Shown here piece after piece: positions 1 through 5,337 of a stretch of DNA of 5,337 bases. The notes beneath the pieces are model-generated. The model did no database searches. It saw only the letters and a list, made by a program, of their open reading frames with translations, and was not told the DNA's origin. The stretch is taken from assembly GCA_003222935.1 (NCBI GenBank), contig QHXL01000420.1, positions 1,656-6,992 on the forward strand. The letters are read 5' to 3'. Positions within the stretch are counted from its first letter, which is position 1. Each line of letters starts with the position of its first letter. This stretch comes from Acidobacteriota bacterium. GTDB taxonomy: Bacteria > Acidobacteriota > Blastocatellia > Pyrinomonadales > Pyrinomonadaceae. The position numbers and the translations under genes were made by a program.

Positions 1-1
1 T

Positions 2-709
2 CTAGGCGAACCTGAGAAAGGTCTGCCTTACCTAACAGACGCGCTTAAGATCAGGAGTGACAATTATGATTTTGCCGCAGCCGCGATTACTCGGTTGGCT
101 ATTGGTTCGGCCTATGCCGATATGGGGCAGCCTCAACAAGCGCTTGATAACTACAATCAGGCTCGACGTACTTTCAAAGACCGCGAGGATGCCAAACACG
201 AAGCAAAAGCGCTTTTCATGATTGCTCGCGTCTACGACGATTTGAGCGAAAAGAAGCAAGCGCTTGTCTACTGCTACGACGCTTTGCGTCGAATTCAGGA
301 TTCTGATCCAAGTCAGATAATCCAGCTGTACATGCTTATTGGAACGCTCTTCGCGGACCTGGGTCGCTTTGATGATTCAATTCAAAATCTCGAAAAAGCT
401 CGCGCAGTTCTGGACGATCCCAAAACAGAAAAAAGTCAGGAGGGTCCTGCTCTGGTTCAGGGTCTCACTGGCCTGACTTACGCTCGTGCCGGGAACATGC
501 AGAAGGCCCTCGAGTTTTTGACGCAAGCGCGGGGAACTTACCATCAGCTAAGCGACCCGGGTGGAGAAGCCTCTGCTCTCAATCACATTGGGAGCCTGCA
601 GGAAACTCTTGGCCAGAAAGAAGACGCTTTGCAGACTTACAGCCTAGCACTGCAACTATCAGTGATGGAAATCACAAAGGAATTCTTGCCGATACTCGGA
701 ACCATCTAG
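2..709 (+). CDS. TPR-rich N-terminal piece of a TPR-CHAT protein (5'-truncated by window, frameshifted at 3' end)
   Basis: The frame is open from the left window edge, so the true start lies outside; the TTG at 95 is only the first start-like codon inside the window. The translation is a run of about six TPR helix pairs. Recognisable repeat cores are IGSAYADMGQPQQAL, RVYDDLSEKKQAL, IGTLFADLGRFDDSI, TGLTYARAGNMQKAL and IGSLQETLGQKEDAL, with the roughly 40-residue spacing typical of the TPR arrays found in front of CHAT domains. TPRs are protein-binding scaffolds. The last 16 codons before the TAG at 707-709 (VMEITKEFLPILGTI) do not look like TPR, whereas the +1-numbered frame from 661 continues the repeat perfectly. 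I therefore read the stop as a frameshift product and this piece as the front half of the gene ending at 2329. Whether a signal peptide precedes it cannot be seen. Confidence 0.8.
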   Translation, partial: LGEPEKGLPYLTDALKIRSDNYDFAAAAITRLAIGSAYADMGQPQQALDNYNQARRTFKDREDAKHEAKALFMIARVYDDLSEKKQALVYCYDALRRIQDSDPSQIIQLYMLIGTLFADLGRFDDSIQNLEKARAVLDDPKTEKSQEGPALVQGLTGLTYARAGNMQKALEFLTQARGTYHQLSDPGGEASALNHIGSLQETLGQKEDALQTYSLALQLSVMEITKEFLPILGTI

Positions 710-819
710 GTCGCATCTTTACGTTGCTGGGGCAAAACCAGAAAGCTCTGGAGTATCTAACGCTGGCGCTAACCTCTCAAAAGGAATTGGGTGACGGGAT
801 GGGCCAGGCGGACGCTGTA
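661..819 (+). pseudogene. Out-of-frame TPR segment bridging the two pieces of the TPR-CHAT gene
   Basis: These 53 codons lie one frame off from both flanking pieces and encode a textbook TPR: RNHLGRIFTLLGQNQKALEY followed by LTLALTSQKELGDGMGQADA. Joining the upstream piece after LALQLS at 660 to this frame puts exactly 40 residues between NHIG of the preceding repeat and NHLG here, which is the array's period. Joining its end (Asp-Ala-Val, then TAA at 820) to the downstream frame at Tyr-Asn-Ile-Gly again gives 40 residues, if two bases are missing in the GTATAAC stretch around 817-823. A one-base loss at about 660 plus a two-base loss at about 818 therefore explains both breaks. Seen directly: three frames in series with continuous TPR homology. 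Inferred: real indels or assembly errors rather than two separate genes. Confidence 0.75.
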
Positions 820-2329
820 TAACATAGGCGCGATTCGCGAAGCGAGTAACGATCTAACGGGAGCTTGGGAATCATACAAAGAAGCGATTTCTATAGTCGA
901 AAAAATTGGAAGTCAAACAGTAGTTGAAGAATTGCGAAGCCAAATAGCTTCGGAAACAGTCAACCTCTACAAACGGGCCGTCCTGGTTCTGCTTCGGAAA
1001 GGGCAACAAGTAGAGGCATTCAACTTGAGCGAGCGCACGCGAGCGCGCTCATTACTTGATCTGGTCGGCAACTCGGACATCGGCTCGTTCGAATCTGCTG
1101 ACCCTAAGCTCAACGAAGAGTGGCAGAAAGAGCTTAAGCGACTCGGAACGTTGCAAAGGTCGCTAAGAGAGGAAAACTCCAAGCCTACGGCATCGCAGAA
1201 CCCTGAAGTGATCCGTTCACTTAGCGACCAGATAGCCGCTGGTCAATTCCTCTATGAAGAACTGTTGAACAAGGTGAAGCGGAGCAACCCTGAGTACGCT
1301 TCCTTCCGCGAAGTCGACACCGCTGACCTAACCGCCGTACAAGCACTCTTGGACAAACAAACTACACTCGTATCCTATTTCGTGGGGATAGACAAGGTAG
1401 TGGCGTTTGTTATCAGCAGTAACTCTTTCCAAGCCGTGGTTCTTCCGGTGACGGATGTCGAGTTGAAAGCCAACCTAACCGCCTTTGCTTACTCGTTCGA
1501 CAATCTTAGCATTCAACCAACTGCGGTTCTAAGAAAACTACATGGCCAACTGATAACGCCGCTTGAGCGATATCTAACGACACCGGTTGTCGGAATCATC
1601 CCTCACGACGTCTTGCACTATGTACCGTTCGCCGCTCTGTTTGACGGTCAACGTTATTTAATCGACAAGTACACGTTATTCTCCCTACCCAGCGCCAGTC
1701 TCTTGAGATTCATTGCTCAAAAACGCAAGCCTGCAGGACGTGACATTTTATCTATATCGATGAGCCAGGCTGAGGGCCTGCCGATTCTGCGCTTTGCAGA
1801 TCCAGCGGCGCGCAGCGTTGCAGACCTCTTTGGCAAACAAGCGTTGACCGGTGCGGCAGCCACAGAATCCGCTTTTCGAGCGCGAGCTCCCGAGAGCGCC
1901 ATCCTGTTTGTAGCAGCGCATGGCAAACTTAACATCGAGAGTCCGATGTTTTCGGAGTTGGTGATGGCCGCCGATCAGGACAATGATGGAATGCTCGAAG
2001 TCCATGAGATTTATGGTCTGAAGCTGAAAAAAACTAATTTGGTTGTTCTGAGCGCTTACCAAACTCAGTTGGGAAACCCCAGCAGACGGGATGACATCGT
2101 GAGTTTGAATCGGGCCTTCATTTATGCGGGTGCACCCACTGTCGTGGCCAGCTTGTGGAGTGTTAAGGAAGAACAAACCGGCGCCCTTATGTATTCCTTT
2201 TTAAAGCACTATCGAGAAGGAATGGGTAAAGCCGCCGCGTTGCAGGCTGCGCAACGGGAGGTCCGTGCCACTAGTCAGCATCCGTACTACTGGGCAGCAT
2301 TCGTTCTTACCGGAGATCCGAGTCGGTAG
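791..2329 (+). CDS. TPR-CHAT domain protein, C-terminal piece, catalytic Cys replaced by Tyr
   Basis: CHAT domains have the caspase/separase fold and are His-Cys peptidases when active. From the GTG at 791: residues 9-40 form a last TPR (YNIGAIREASNDLTGAWESY); residues 60-92 carry the linker helix motif LSERTRARSLLDL typical of CHAT proteins; residues about 105-165 are a charged helical spacer; residues about 185-512 are the complete CHAT region. Landmarks are GIIPHDVLHYVPFAAL (268-283), LPSASLLRF (299-307), VAAHGKL with the presumed catalytic His377, a DQDNDGMLEVHE loop (395-406), VVLSAYQTQLG (418-428), FIYAGAPTVVASLWSV (443-458) and the C-terminal HPYYWAAFVLTGDP. The family has LSAC at the active site; here residue 423 is Tyr (TAC, 2057-2059). 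AAGGA at 781-785 sits 5 nt before the GTG, so separate translation is possible, but TPR continuity says this is the back half of the gene entering from the left edge. The stop is followed after 27 nt by the next gene. Confidence 0.9.
   Translation: MTGWARRTLYNIGAIREASNDLTGAWESYKEAISIVEKIGSQTVVEELRSQIASETVNLYKRAVLVLLRKGQQVEAFNLSERTRARSLLDLVGNSDIGSFESADPKLNEEWQKELKRLGTLQRSLREENSKPTASQNPEVIRSLSDQIAAGQFLYEELLNKVKRSNPEYASFREVDTADLTAVQALLDKQTTLVSYFVGIDKVVAFVISSNSFQAVVLPVTDVELKANLTAFAYSFDNLSIQPTAVLRKLHGQLITPLERYLTTPVVGIIPHDVLHYVPFAALFDGQRYLIDKYTLFSLPSASLLRFIAQKRKPAGRDILSISMSQAEGLPILRFADPAARSVADLFGKQALTGAAATESAFRARAPESAILFVAAHGKLNIESPMFSELVMAADQDNDGMLEVHEIYGLKLKKTNLVVLSAYQTQLGNPSRRDDIVSLNRAFIYAGAPTVVASLWSVKEEQTGALMYSFLKHYREGMGKAAALQAAQREVRATSQHPYYWAAFVLTGDPSR
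1973..2008 (+). other. EF-hand-like acidic loop inside the CHAT domain
   Basis: The 12 codons read Asp-Gln-Asp-Asn-Asp-Gly-Met-Leu-Glu-Val-His-Glu. This matches the DxDxDG-x-[ILV]-xxx-E pattern of a Ca2+-binding EF-hand loop at positions 1, 3, 5, 6, 8 and 12. It lies between the catalytic His and the Tyr that replaces the catalytic Cys, in the place where CHAT domains usually carry a looser acidic loop followed by an E-[IV]-xxL helix. Metal binding is not demonstrated. There is no obvious incoming EF-hand helix, so at most it would be a non-canonical calcium loop. Confidence 0.35.
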
Positions 2330-2356
2330 TGAGCAACTAGCGAGTAGTATTCTGTT
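2330..2356 (+). other. Short intergenic gap, no terminator or clear ribosome binding site
   Basis: These 27 nt separate the CHAT gene stop from the ATG at 2357. No GGAGG-like Shine-Dalgarno motif, hairpin or T-run is visible. The short same-strand gap favours co-transcription of the two genes. Confidence 0.5.
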
Positions 2357-3559
2357 ATGCCCGATTTAGCTACTGCCATTACAGCTTACGAACAGGCGAT
2401 CAAGGACCTAACGCCGAAATGCGATCGCCTAAAAGCGCTTGAAGTGCTCTTGGCGAGGGATAGGGTGGCGACAGAGTTGGCAACACAACCCCCAACGCCT
2501 GACCTCGTCGCAAAAATCTGCGATTTAGATCAAGCGCTAAAAGCGAGAGCGGCCGATCTAAACAATCGGTTCGGTTCCGCCACACTAGCTGACTGGCGCG
2601 ACGCGCGGAAGATGACTTCTGCGTCCGCCTCGTTTCCGTCAATAGATGCCTGGTGGTGGTTTCTGGACGCGCGATCTCCTAGTGAGGATTGGAAGATACG
2701 AACCCTCAATTACATTCTTTGGGGCGGGATTGTCATCTCTTTGAGCTTCATCGTTGAAAGTCTTCGTCGTTTCCTGAGTGGCGAAGTTGGCGTACTTGGC
2801 ACCGTATTGCAAGCACTGGTGACATTGCTGGTTGGCGGTACCGTAGTTGAAATAGCCAAGCAGGTTACAGCTCTTCAATCTGGCAAAGCCGAAGGATTGA
2901 AGGGAAAAATCATCAAGAGACGATTTGTGTTGAGCATTCTCTTTGTCACGATCGCGTTTGTAATGTGGTTCCTGTTGCCGCAGGTGGTGAAGTACTACAG
3001 CAACCGCGGCGTCACGGAGCGTTATCAAGGCGAACTTTCCAATCCCATTAGCCGCTACCAAAGAACGATTAGCCTTGACCCTTCTGATGCTATCGCTCAC
3101 TATAATTTGGCCCGTGCATATGAAAGCGTAGCGGAATACGGTAAAGCTGAAGAGGAATACAAATCAGCCATTCGATGGGACGGCCACATGAGCTTGGCGT
3201 ATGACGGACTGGGCCATTTGTCGATGGCTGAAAGAAAGGACTATGCCACTGCTCTGAGATTGATTAATAGCGGACTGGTTGCGATCGAAGCTCAGCAGAA
3301 GGCGAATGAATTTCAATCTGATGATGCTTACGTAAGGATTAGATCTTCGTTATTGGGAAACCGCGCCTGGGCATACTTCGGCTTGAAATATCTCACACAG
3401 TCCGAAGATGACCTTCGAGAAGTGATCAAACTTAGACCAAGCTGGGCTGCTCCGCACTGTCTGCTCGGGCAAGTGCTTGAAGAAGAAGCAAAAATCCCAA
3501 ACGGCTCTGCGAAACCCGATTCCGACGAAATCAAGAAACGATCAGGGAGAAAGAATTGA
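2357..3559 (+). CDS. Three-helix membrane protein with C-terminal TPRs (hypothetical)
   Basis: I do not recognise a named family. The 400-residue protein has a soluble, helical N-terminal part (1-115) with a tryptophan-rich stretch (DAWWWFLDA, 97-105). Three hydrophobic segments follow at about 117-136 (ILWGGIVISLSFIV), 144-166 (LGTVLQALVTLLVGGTVV) and 189-208 (VLSILFVTIAFVMWFLL). The positive clusters SLRRFL and KGKIIKRR flank them. After the last helix come TPR-like repeats: ISRYQRTISLDPSDAIAHYN with LARAYESVAEYGKAEEEYK (231-269), a second unit around 277-312, and a third at 332-375 (NRAWAYFGLKYLTQSEDDL). The protein is thus a membrane-anchored TPR scaffold, side of the membrane uncertain. 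The last 25 residues are low-complexity and charged and look like out-of-frame sequence; the better 3' end is in another frame and reaches 3668. ATG 2357 is chosen as the first start after the CHAT stop, although its ribosome binding site is poor. Confidence 0.85.
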   Translation: MPDLATAITAYEQAIKDLTPKCDRLKALEVLLARDRVATELATQPPTPDLVAKICDLDQALKARAADLNNRFGSATLADWRDARKMTSASASFPSIDAWWWFLDARSPSEDWKIRTLNYILWGGIVISLSFIVESLRRFLSGEVGVLGTVLQALVTLLVGGTVVEIAKQVTALQSGKAEGLKGKIIKRRFVLSILFVTIAFVMWFLLPQVVKYYSNRGVTERYQGELSNPISRYQRTISLDPSDAIAHYNLARAYESVAEYGKAEEEYKSAIRWDGHMSLAYDGLGHLSMAERKDYATALRLINSGLVAIEAQQKANEFQSDDAYVRIRSSLLGNRAWAYFGLKYLTQSEDDLREVIKLRPSWAAPHCLLGQVLEEEAKIPNGSAKPDSDEIKKRSGRKN

Positions 3560-3668
3560 GCCTGACTGGTTGGCGCTAGCGCAGGAGCGCATTAACCACG
3601 ATGATGCGCAAGATTCGACCAACTCTAAAAAAGGCAACGCCCCTAACAAACAAGGCAAAAAACCATGA
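3543..3668 (+). pseudogene. Probable true C-terminal end of the membrane TPR gene, displaced into another frame
   Basis: The frame starting QGERIEPDWLALAQERIN is open here and ends at TGA 3666-3668, overlapping the ATG of the next gene as ATGA. The helical PDWLALAQERI part looks like a natural ending after the last TPR of the upstream protein, followed by a Lys/Asn/Gln-rich tail. In the frame annotated for that gene translation stops earlier, at 3557-3559. The switch must occur somewhere around 3477-3556. Two one-base losses, in the A-runs at 3490-3494 and 3499-3501, would read EEEAKNPKTALRN and connect the halves, but a single one-base insertion would do it too. An independent small gene starting at the TTG at 3477 is less likely. 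Confidence 0.5.
3652..3655 (+). promoter_or_regulatory. Ribosome binding site (AAGG) for the exported TPR protein
   Basis: AAGG lies 9 nt before the ATG at 3665. It is the only Shine-Dalgarno-like motif near that start and supports the ATG as the start codon. The ATGA overlap suggests coupling to translation of the upstream tail. Confidence 0.4.
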
Positions 3669-4819
3669 GGAAAGTTATCAAAGCTGCCACATTGCTCACT
3701 TTCTGGATGCTGGTTGGAGCAGACTCGATAATGGTTAAAGCCCAAACTCCAGCAGTCTGTGGCTGTGCTTTTGTCGCGAACCAGCAGCCGGAGAATGTTC
3801 GCGTCACATTCAAGGGTGAACTACAGGCAATTCCCGTGACGGCAGGAACGGTAGTTCATTTAGGGGATCTGCTAAAGGTAAGGAGTCCCGTCTCTGGAAC
3901 ACTCATTTGCGATAATATCACTGCGCGAGTGGCGCTAAGTGGTAACCCGCGGAACCAGCCTGTCCCCTGTAAGCCGACTCCGGAAGAAGGAATCTTGATC
4001 GGTCGCAACGGCCGAAAGATTGATGGCCCCACTATGGGCGATACCGCCAGCTTTGCATTTCCCATCGTGCTAACGCCTCGCTCAACTAACACGCTCGAAA
4101 AACGTCCCACACTTCGTTGGACGTCAATTCCAAATGCGAAGACCTACAAAGTTACGGTTAGGGGGGAGCAAGAGAGTTGGAGCGTTAACATGGACGCCGT
4201 TTCTGGCAAGCCGTTCCAAGAAATTACCTATCCAGAGTCGTGTGGGTCCGAGCGAAGCACCTGGTGTGCACCGGCGCTAAAGAACGGCGAGACCTATAAG
4301 GTCATCGTTGAAGCAAACGGGCGCAGCTCGGAGGAGGAGAATCTGCCCAACATGGGCTTTACGCTGCTGGAGCCTGAGAAGGCTCAAAGGATTCAGGCTA
4401 TCAAACTCAACATTAGTGAACTAGACGTCAACAAGGATCTGCGGACAAAAATGCTTGCCTCGCTTTACGCCAATAATCGGTTGAATGCCGACGCTATACA
4501 ACTATTGGAAAACGATAAAGCCGCTCAAGAGAACCCTGAGTCTATTCGGTTGTTAGGCTCCCTTTACCTGAGAGTTGGATTGATTCGCAAGGCCGAAACC
4601 CTGTATTTGAGACTATTGGAGCCCACAATGGTGAGTCGGGACACCCGCATCGGCCAAGCGATTTCTGAACAAACACTCGGCGAGATATACGAAGGATTGG
4701 GAAACAAACCGGAAGCAATCAAGCATTACGTTCAAGCAAAAAGCATCTTTCAATTCGCTAAGGAATCCTCATCTCTGAATACGGTGGAGAGCCGTCTGAC
4801 AGCGCTAGGTACTCCTTAG
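3665..4819 (+). CDS. Exported protein with FecR-like/Fn3-like beta domains and C-terminal TPRs
   Basis: The protein has 384 residues. A Sec signal peptide is clear: positive MRKVIK, a hydrophobic core TLLTFWMLVGA, then probable cleavage after VKA at residue 26, placing it in the periplasm or at the surface. Residues about 45-100 form a beta-rich unit with GTVVHLGDLLKV and SGTLICDN, resembling the glycine-aspartate turn of FecR-like domains. Residues about 136-235 look Fn3/Ig-like: LTPRSTNTLEKRPTLRW, then TYKVTV and, later, ETYKVIVEANG. Residues about 260-380 are TPR-like: LASLYANNRLNADAIQLLE, LLGSLYLRVGLIRKAETLY and LGEIYEGLGNKPEAIKHY. Six cysteines remain after cleavage (32, 34, 82, 102, 193, 201), allowing disulfides. 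The layout suggests an exported adaptor that binds a partner through beta domains and TPRs. No catalytic motif is seen and no named family is certain. Confidence 0.85.
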   Translation: MRKVIKAATLLTFWMLVGADSIMVKAQTPAVCGCAFVANQQPENVRVTFKGELQAIPVTAGTVVHLGDLLKVRSPVSGTLICDNITARVALSGNPRNQPVPCKPTPEEGILIGRNGRKIDGPTMGDTASFAFPIVLTPRSTNTLEKRPTLRWTSIPNAKTYKVTVRGEQESWSVNMDAVSGKPFQEITYPESCGSERSTWCAPALKNGETYKVIVEANGRSSEEENLPNMGFTLLEPEKAQRIQAIKLNISELDVNKDLRTKMLASLYANNRLNADAIQLLENDKAAQENPESIRLLGSLYLRVGLIRKAETLYLRLLEPTMVSRDTRIGQAISEQTLGEIYEGLGNKPEAIKHYVQAKSIFQFAKESSSLNTVESRLTALGTP

Positions 4820-4860
4820 GCTCTTCATCATGTTTTGAATGCGTCTATTGACAAGGACGA

Positions 4861-4896
4861 ATGTGTTGGGTTTCAGAGACTCCAAAGTCGCGATGA
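4861..4896 (+). CDS. Possible 11-residue leader peptide ORF
   Basis: ATG at 4861 follows AAGGA (4853-4857), encodes MCWVSETPKSR and ends at TGA 4894-4896, overlapping the ATG at 4893 as ATGA. That arrangement would couple its translation to the downstream gene. The Shine-Dalgarno spacing is short (3 nt), and the same motif would suit GTG 4863 as an in-frame start of the downstream gene (5 nt). It may well be chance. Confidence 0.2.
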   Translation: MCWVSETPKSR

Positions 4897-5337
4897 CTAG
4901 TCAATCCCGCCTCAAGCGGGTTGGACCTATTTGGCTCTTTGTCCTTGTTCTAATCTGTTCCTTCTGCGCGAAAGAGTCATCCGCTCATTTTACGAGCCCC
5001 ATTAGCCCGAGACCTTCCAATTTTGAAATCTCGGAACTTCTGGCGCGACTGCAACAAGATCCTTTGGTTGCCGGCACGGAATTGCTGCAAGCCGGACAGA
5101 AACTGGATGCCGAAAACACAAACGAGTCCCATCTGAAAGCCATCGAGAAGTACAAAGAAGCGGCGAAGCTGTTCCACGCCAGCAAGGTCAATTTGGGAGA
5201 AGCTGTCGCATTGTTGGCGGTTGCCAGTAGCTATTCATCGTTACATCAGGATCAGAACACGTTGGAGTACGCCAAGATGGCGCTTCCATTGCTCGAGGGC
5301 ACAGAAAACGATCGCACGATACTCGCATCGACTCTCA
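4893..5337 (+). CDS. Secreted TPR protein, probable N-terminus of a second TPR-CHAT protein (3'-truncated by window)
   Basis: The frame is open from the stop at 4836 to the right edge. From ATG 4893 it starts with a signal peptide: MTSQSRLKR, then the hydrophobic core PIWLFVLVLICSF, with possible signal peptidase I cleavage after KESSA at about residue 30. No good lipobox is present. After a short linker, helices with TPR character begin: GTELLQAGQKLDAEN, HLKAIEKYKEAAKLFHA and LGEAVALLAVASSYSSLHQD with NTLEYAKMALPLLEG. The pattern of an unequal load term followed by AIEKYKEAAKLF is the usual opening of secreted TPR-CHAT proteins, but the CHAT domain, if any, lies beyond the window. In-frame alternative starts are GTG 4863 (AAGGA 5 nt upstream) and ATG 4839; both would lengthen the n-region of the signal peptide, which is why 4893 is preferred. 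Confidence 0.75.
   Translation, partial: MTSQSRLKRVGPIWLFVLVLICSFCAKESSAHFTSPISPRPSNFEISELLARLQQDPLVAGTELLQAGQKLDAENTNESHLKAIEKYKEAAKLFHASKVNLGEAVALLAVASSYSSLHQDQNTLEYAKMALPLLEGTENDRTILASTL

Noticed and set aside
1027..1050. GC-rich near-palindromic GAGCG/CGCTC run
   Set aside because: It encodes the conserved SERTRARSLLDL motif of TPR-CHAT proteins; arginine/serine codons explain the symmetry.
1748..2176. 142-residue open frame on the minus strand
   Set aside because: Lies entirely antisense to the conserved CHAT domain and shows no recognisable domain; a shadow of the + strand gene.
2421..2428. GCGATCGC octamer (HIP1 motif common in many cyanobacteria)
   Set aside because: I noticed only one copy in 5.3 kb and it lies in coding sequence; insufficient to assign the window to Cyanobacteria.
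2639..3100. 153-residue open frame on the minus strand
   Set aside because: Antisense to the transmembrane and first TPR part of the 2357 gene, composition (His/Gln rich) typical of a shadow frame.
3485..3505. Programmed ribosomal frameshift at the A-rich stretch
   Set aside because: No canonical slippery heptamer with a clear downstream stem-loop was seen; indel or sequencing error is simpler.
4848..4853. TTGACA, a perfect -35 consensus, before the last gene
   Set aside because: No TATAAT-like -10 box at 16-18 bp downstream (sequence there is around GTTTCAGA); a chance hexamer is likely.
4906..4920. Perfect 5-bp hairpin CCCGC-ctcaa-GCGGG
   Set aside because: No T-run follows, the stem is short, and it lies within the first codons of the 4893 gene, so it is not a credible terminator.

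Overview
The window is a densely packed, single-strand (+) stretch of a bacterial chromosome or metagenomic contig with about 50% GC. Every gene in it is built on tetratricopeptide (TPR) helices. No rRNA, tRNA, CRISPR array, insertion sequence or clear terminator is visible. Protein style points to an environmental bacterium of the sort rich in TPR-CHAT proteins. Acidobacteriota (Blastocatellia-like) is my best guess and Cyanobacteria an alternative. This is inference from motif flavour only.

Layout: (1) 2-2329, a TPR-CHAT protease-like gene that enters from the left edge. It has at least eight TPRs, the SERTRARSLLDL linker motif and a complete C-terminal CHAT (caspase HetF associated with TPRs) domain. 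The reading frame is broken twice, near 660 and 818. The breaks cancel each other, so the gene appears as two open pieces (2-709 and 791-2329) with a 159-nt TPR segment out of frame between them. The CHAT catalytic His is present, but the catalytic Cys is replaced by Tyr. (2) 2357-3559, a membrane protein with three transmembrane helices and C-terminal TPRs. Its natural 3' end seems to continue in another frame to 3668. (3) 3665-4819, an exported protein with a signal peptide, a small beta domain, an Fn3-like domain and C-terminal TPRs. It overlaps the tail of gene 2 by ATGA. (4) A gene starting at about 4893 and leaving at the right edge: signal peptide followed by TPRs, resembling the N-terminus of another secreted TPR-CHAT protein.

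The spacing (27-nt gap, 4-nt overlap, about 73-nt gap) suggests one co-transcribed unit. It would join a CHAT protease-like protein, a membrane-anchored TPR protein and exported TPR proteins, plausibly an envelope-located assembly held together by TPR contacts. The partners and substrate are unknown.

The main points for a second look are the Cys-to-Tyr change at the active site and the repeated frame disruptions at otherwise conserved places. Either this locus is decaying, or the underlying assembly has indel errors. The sequence alone cannot separate the two.
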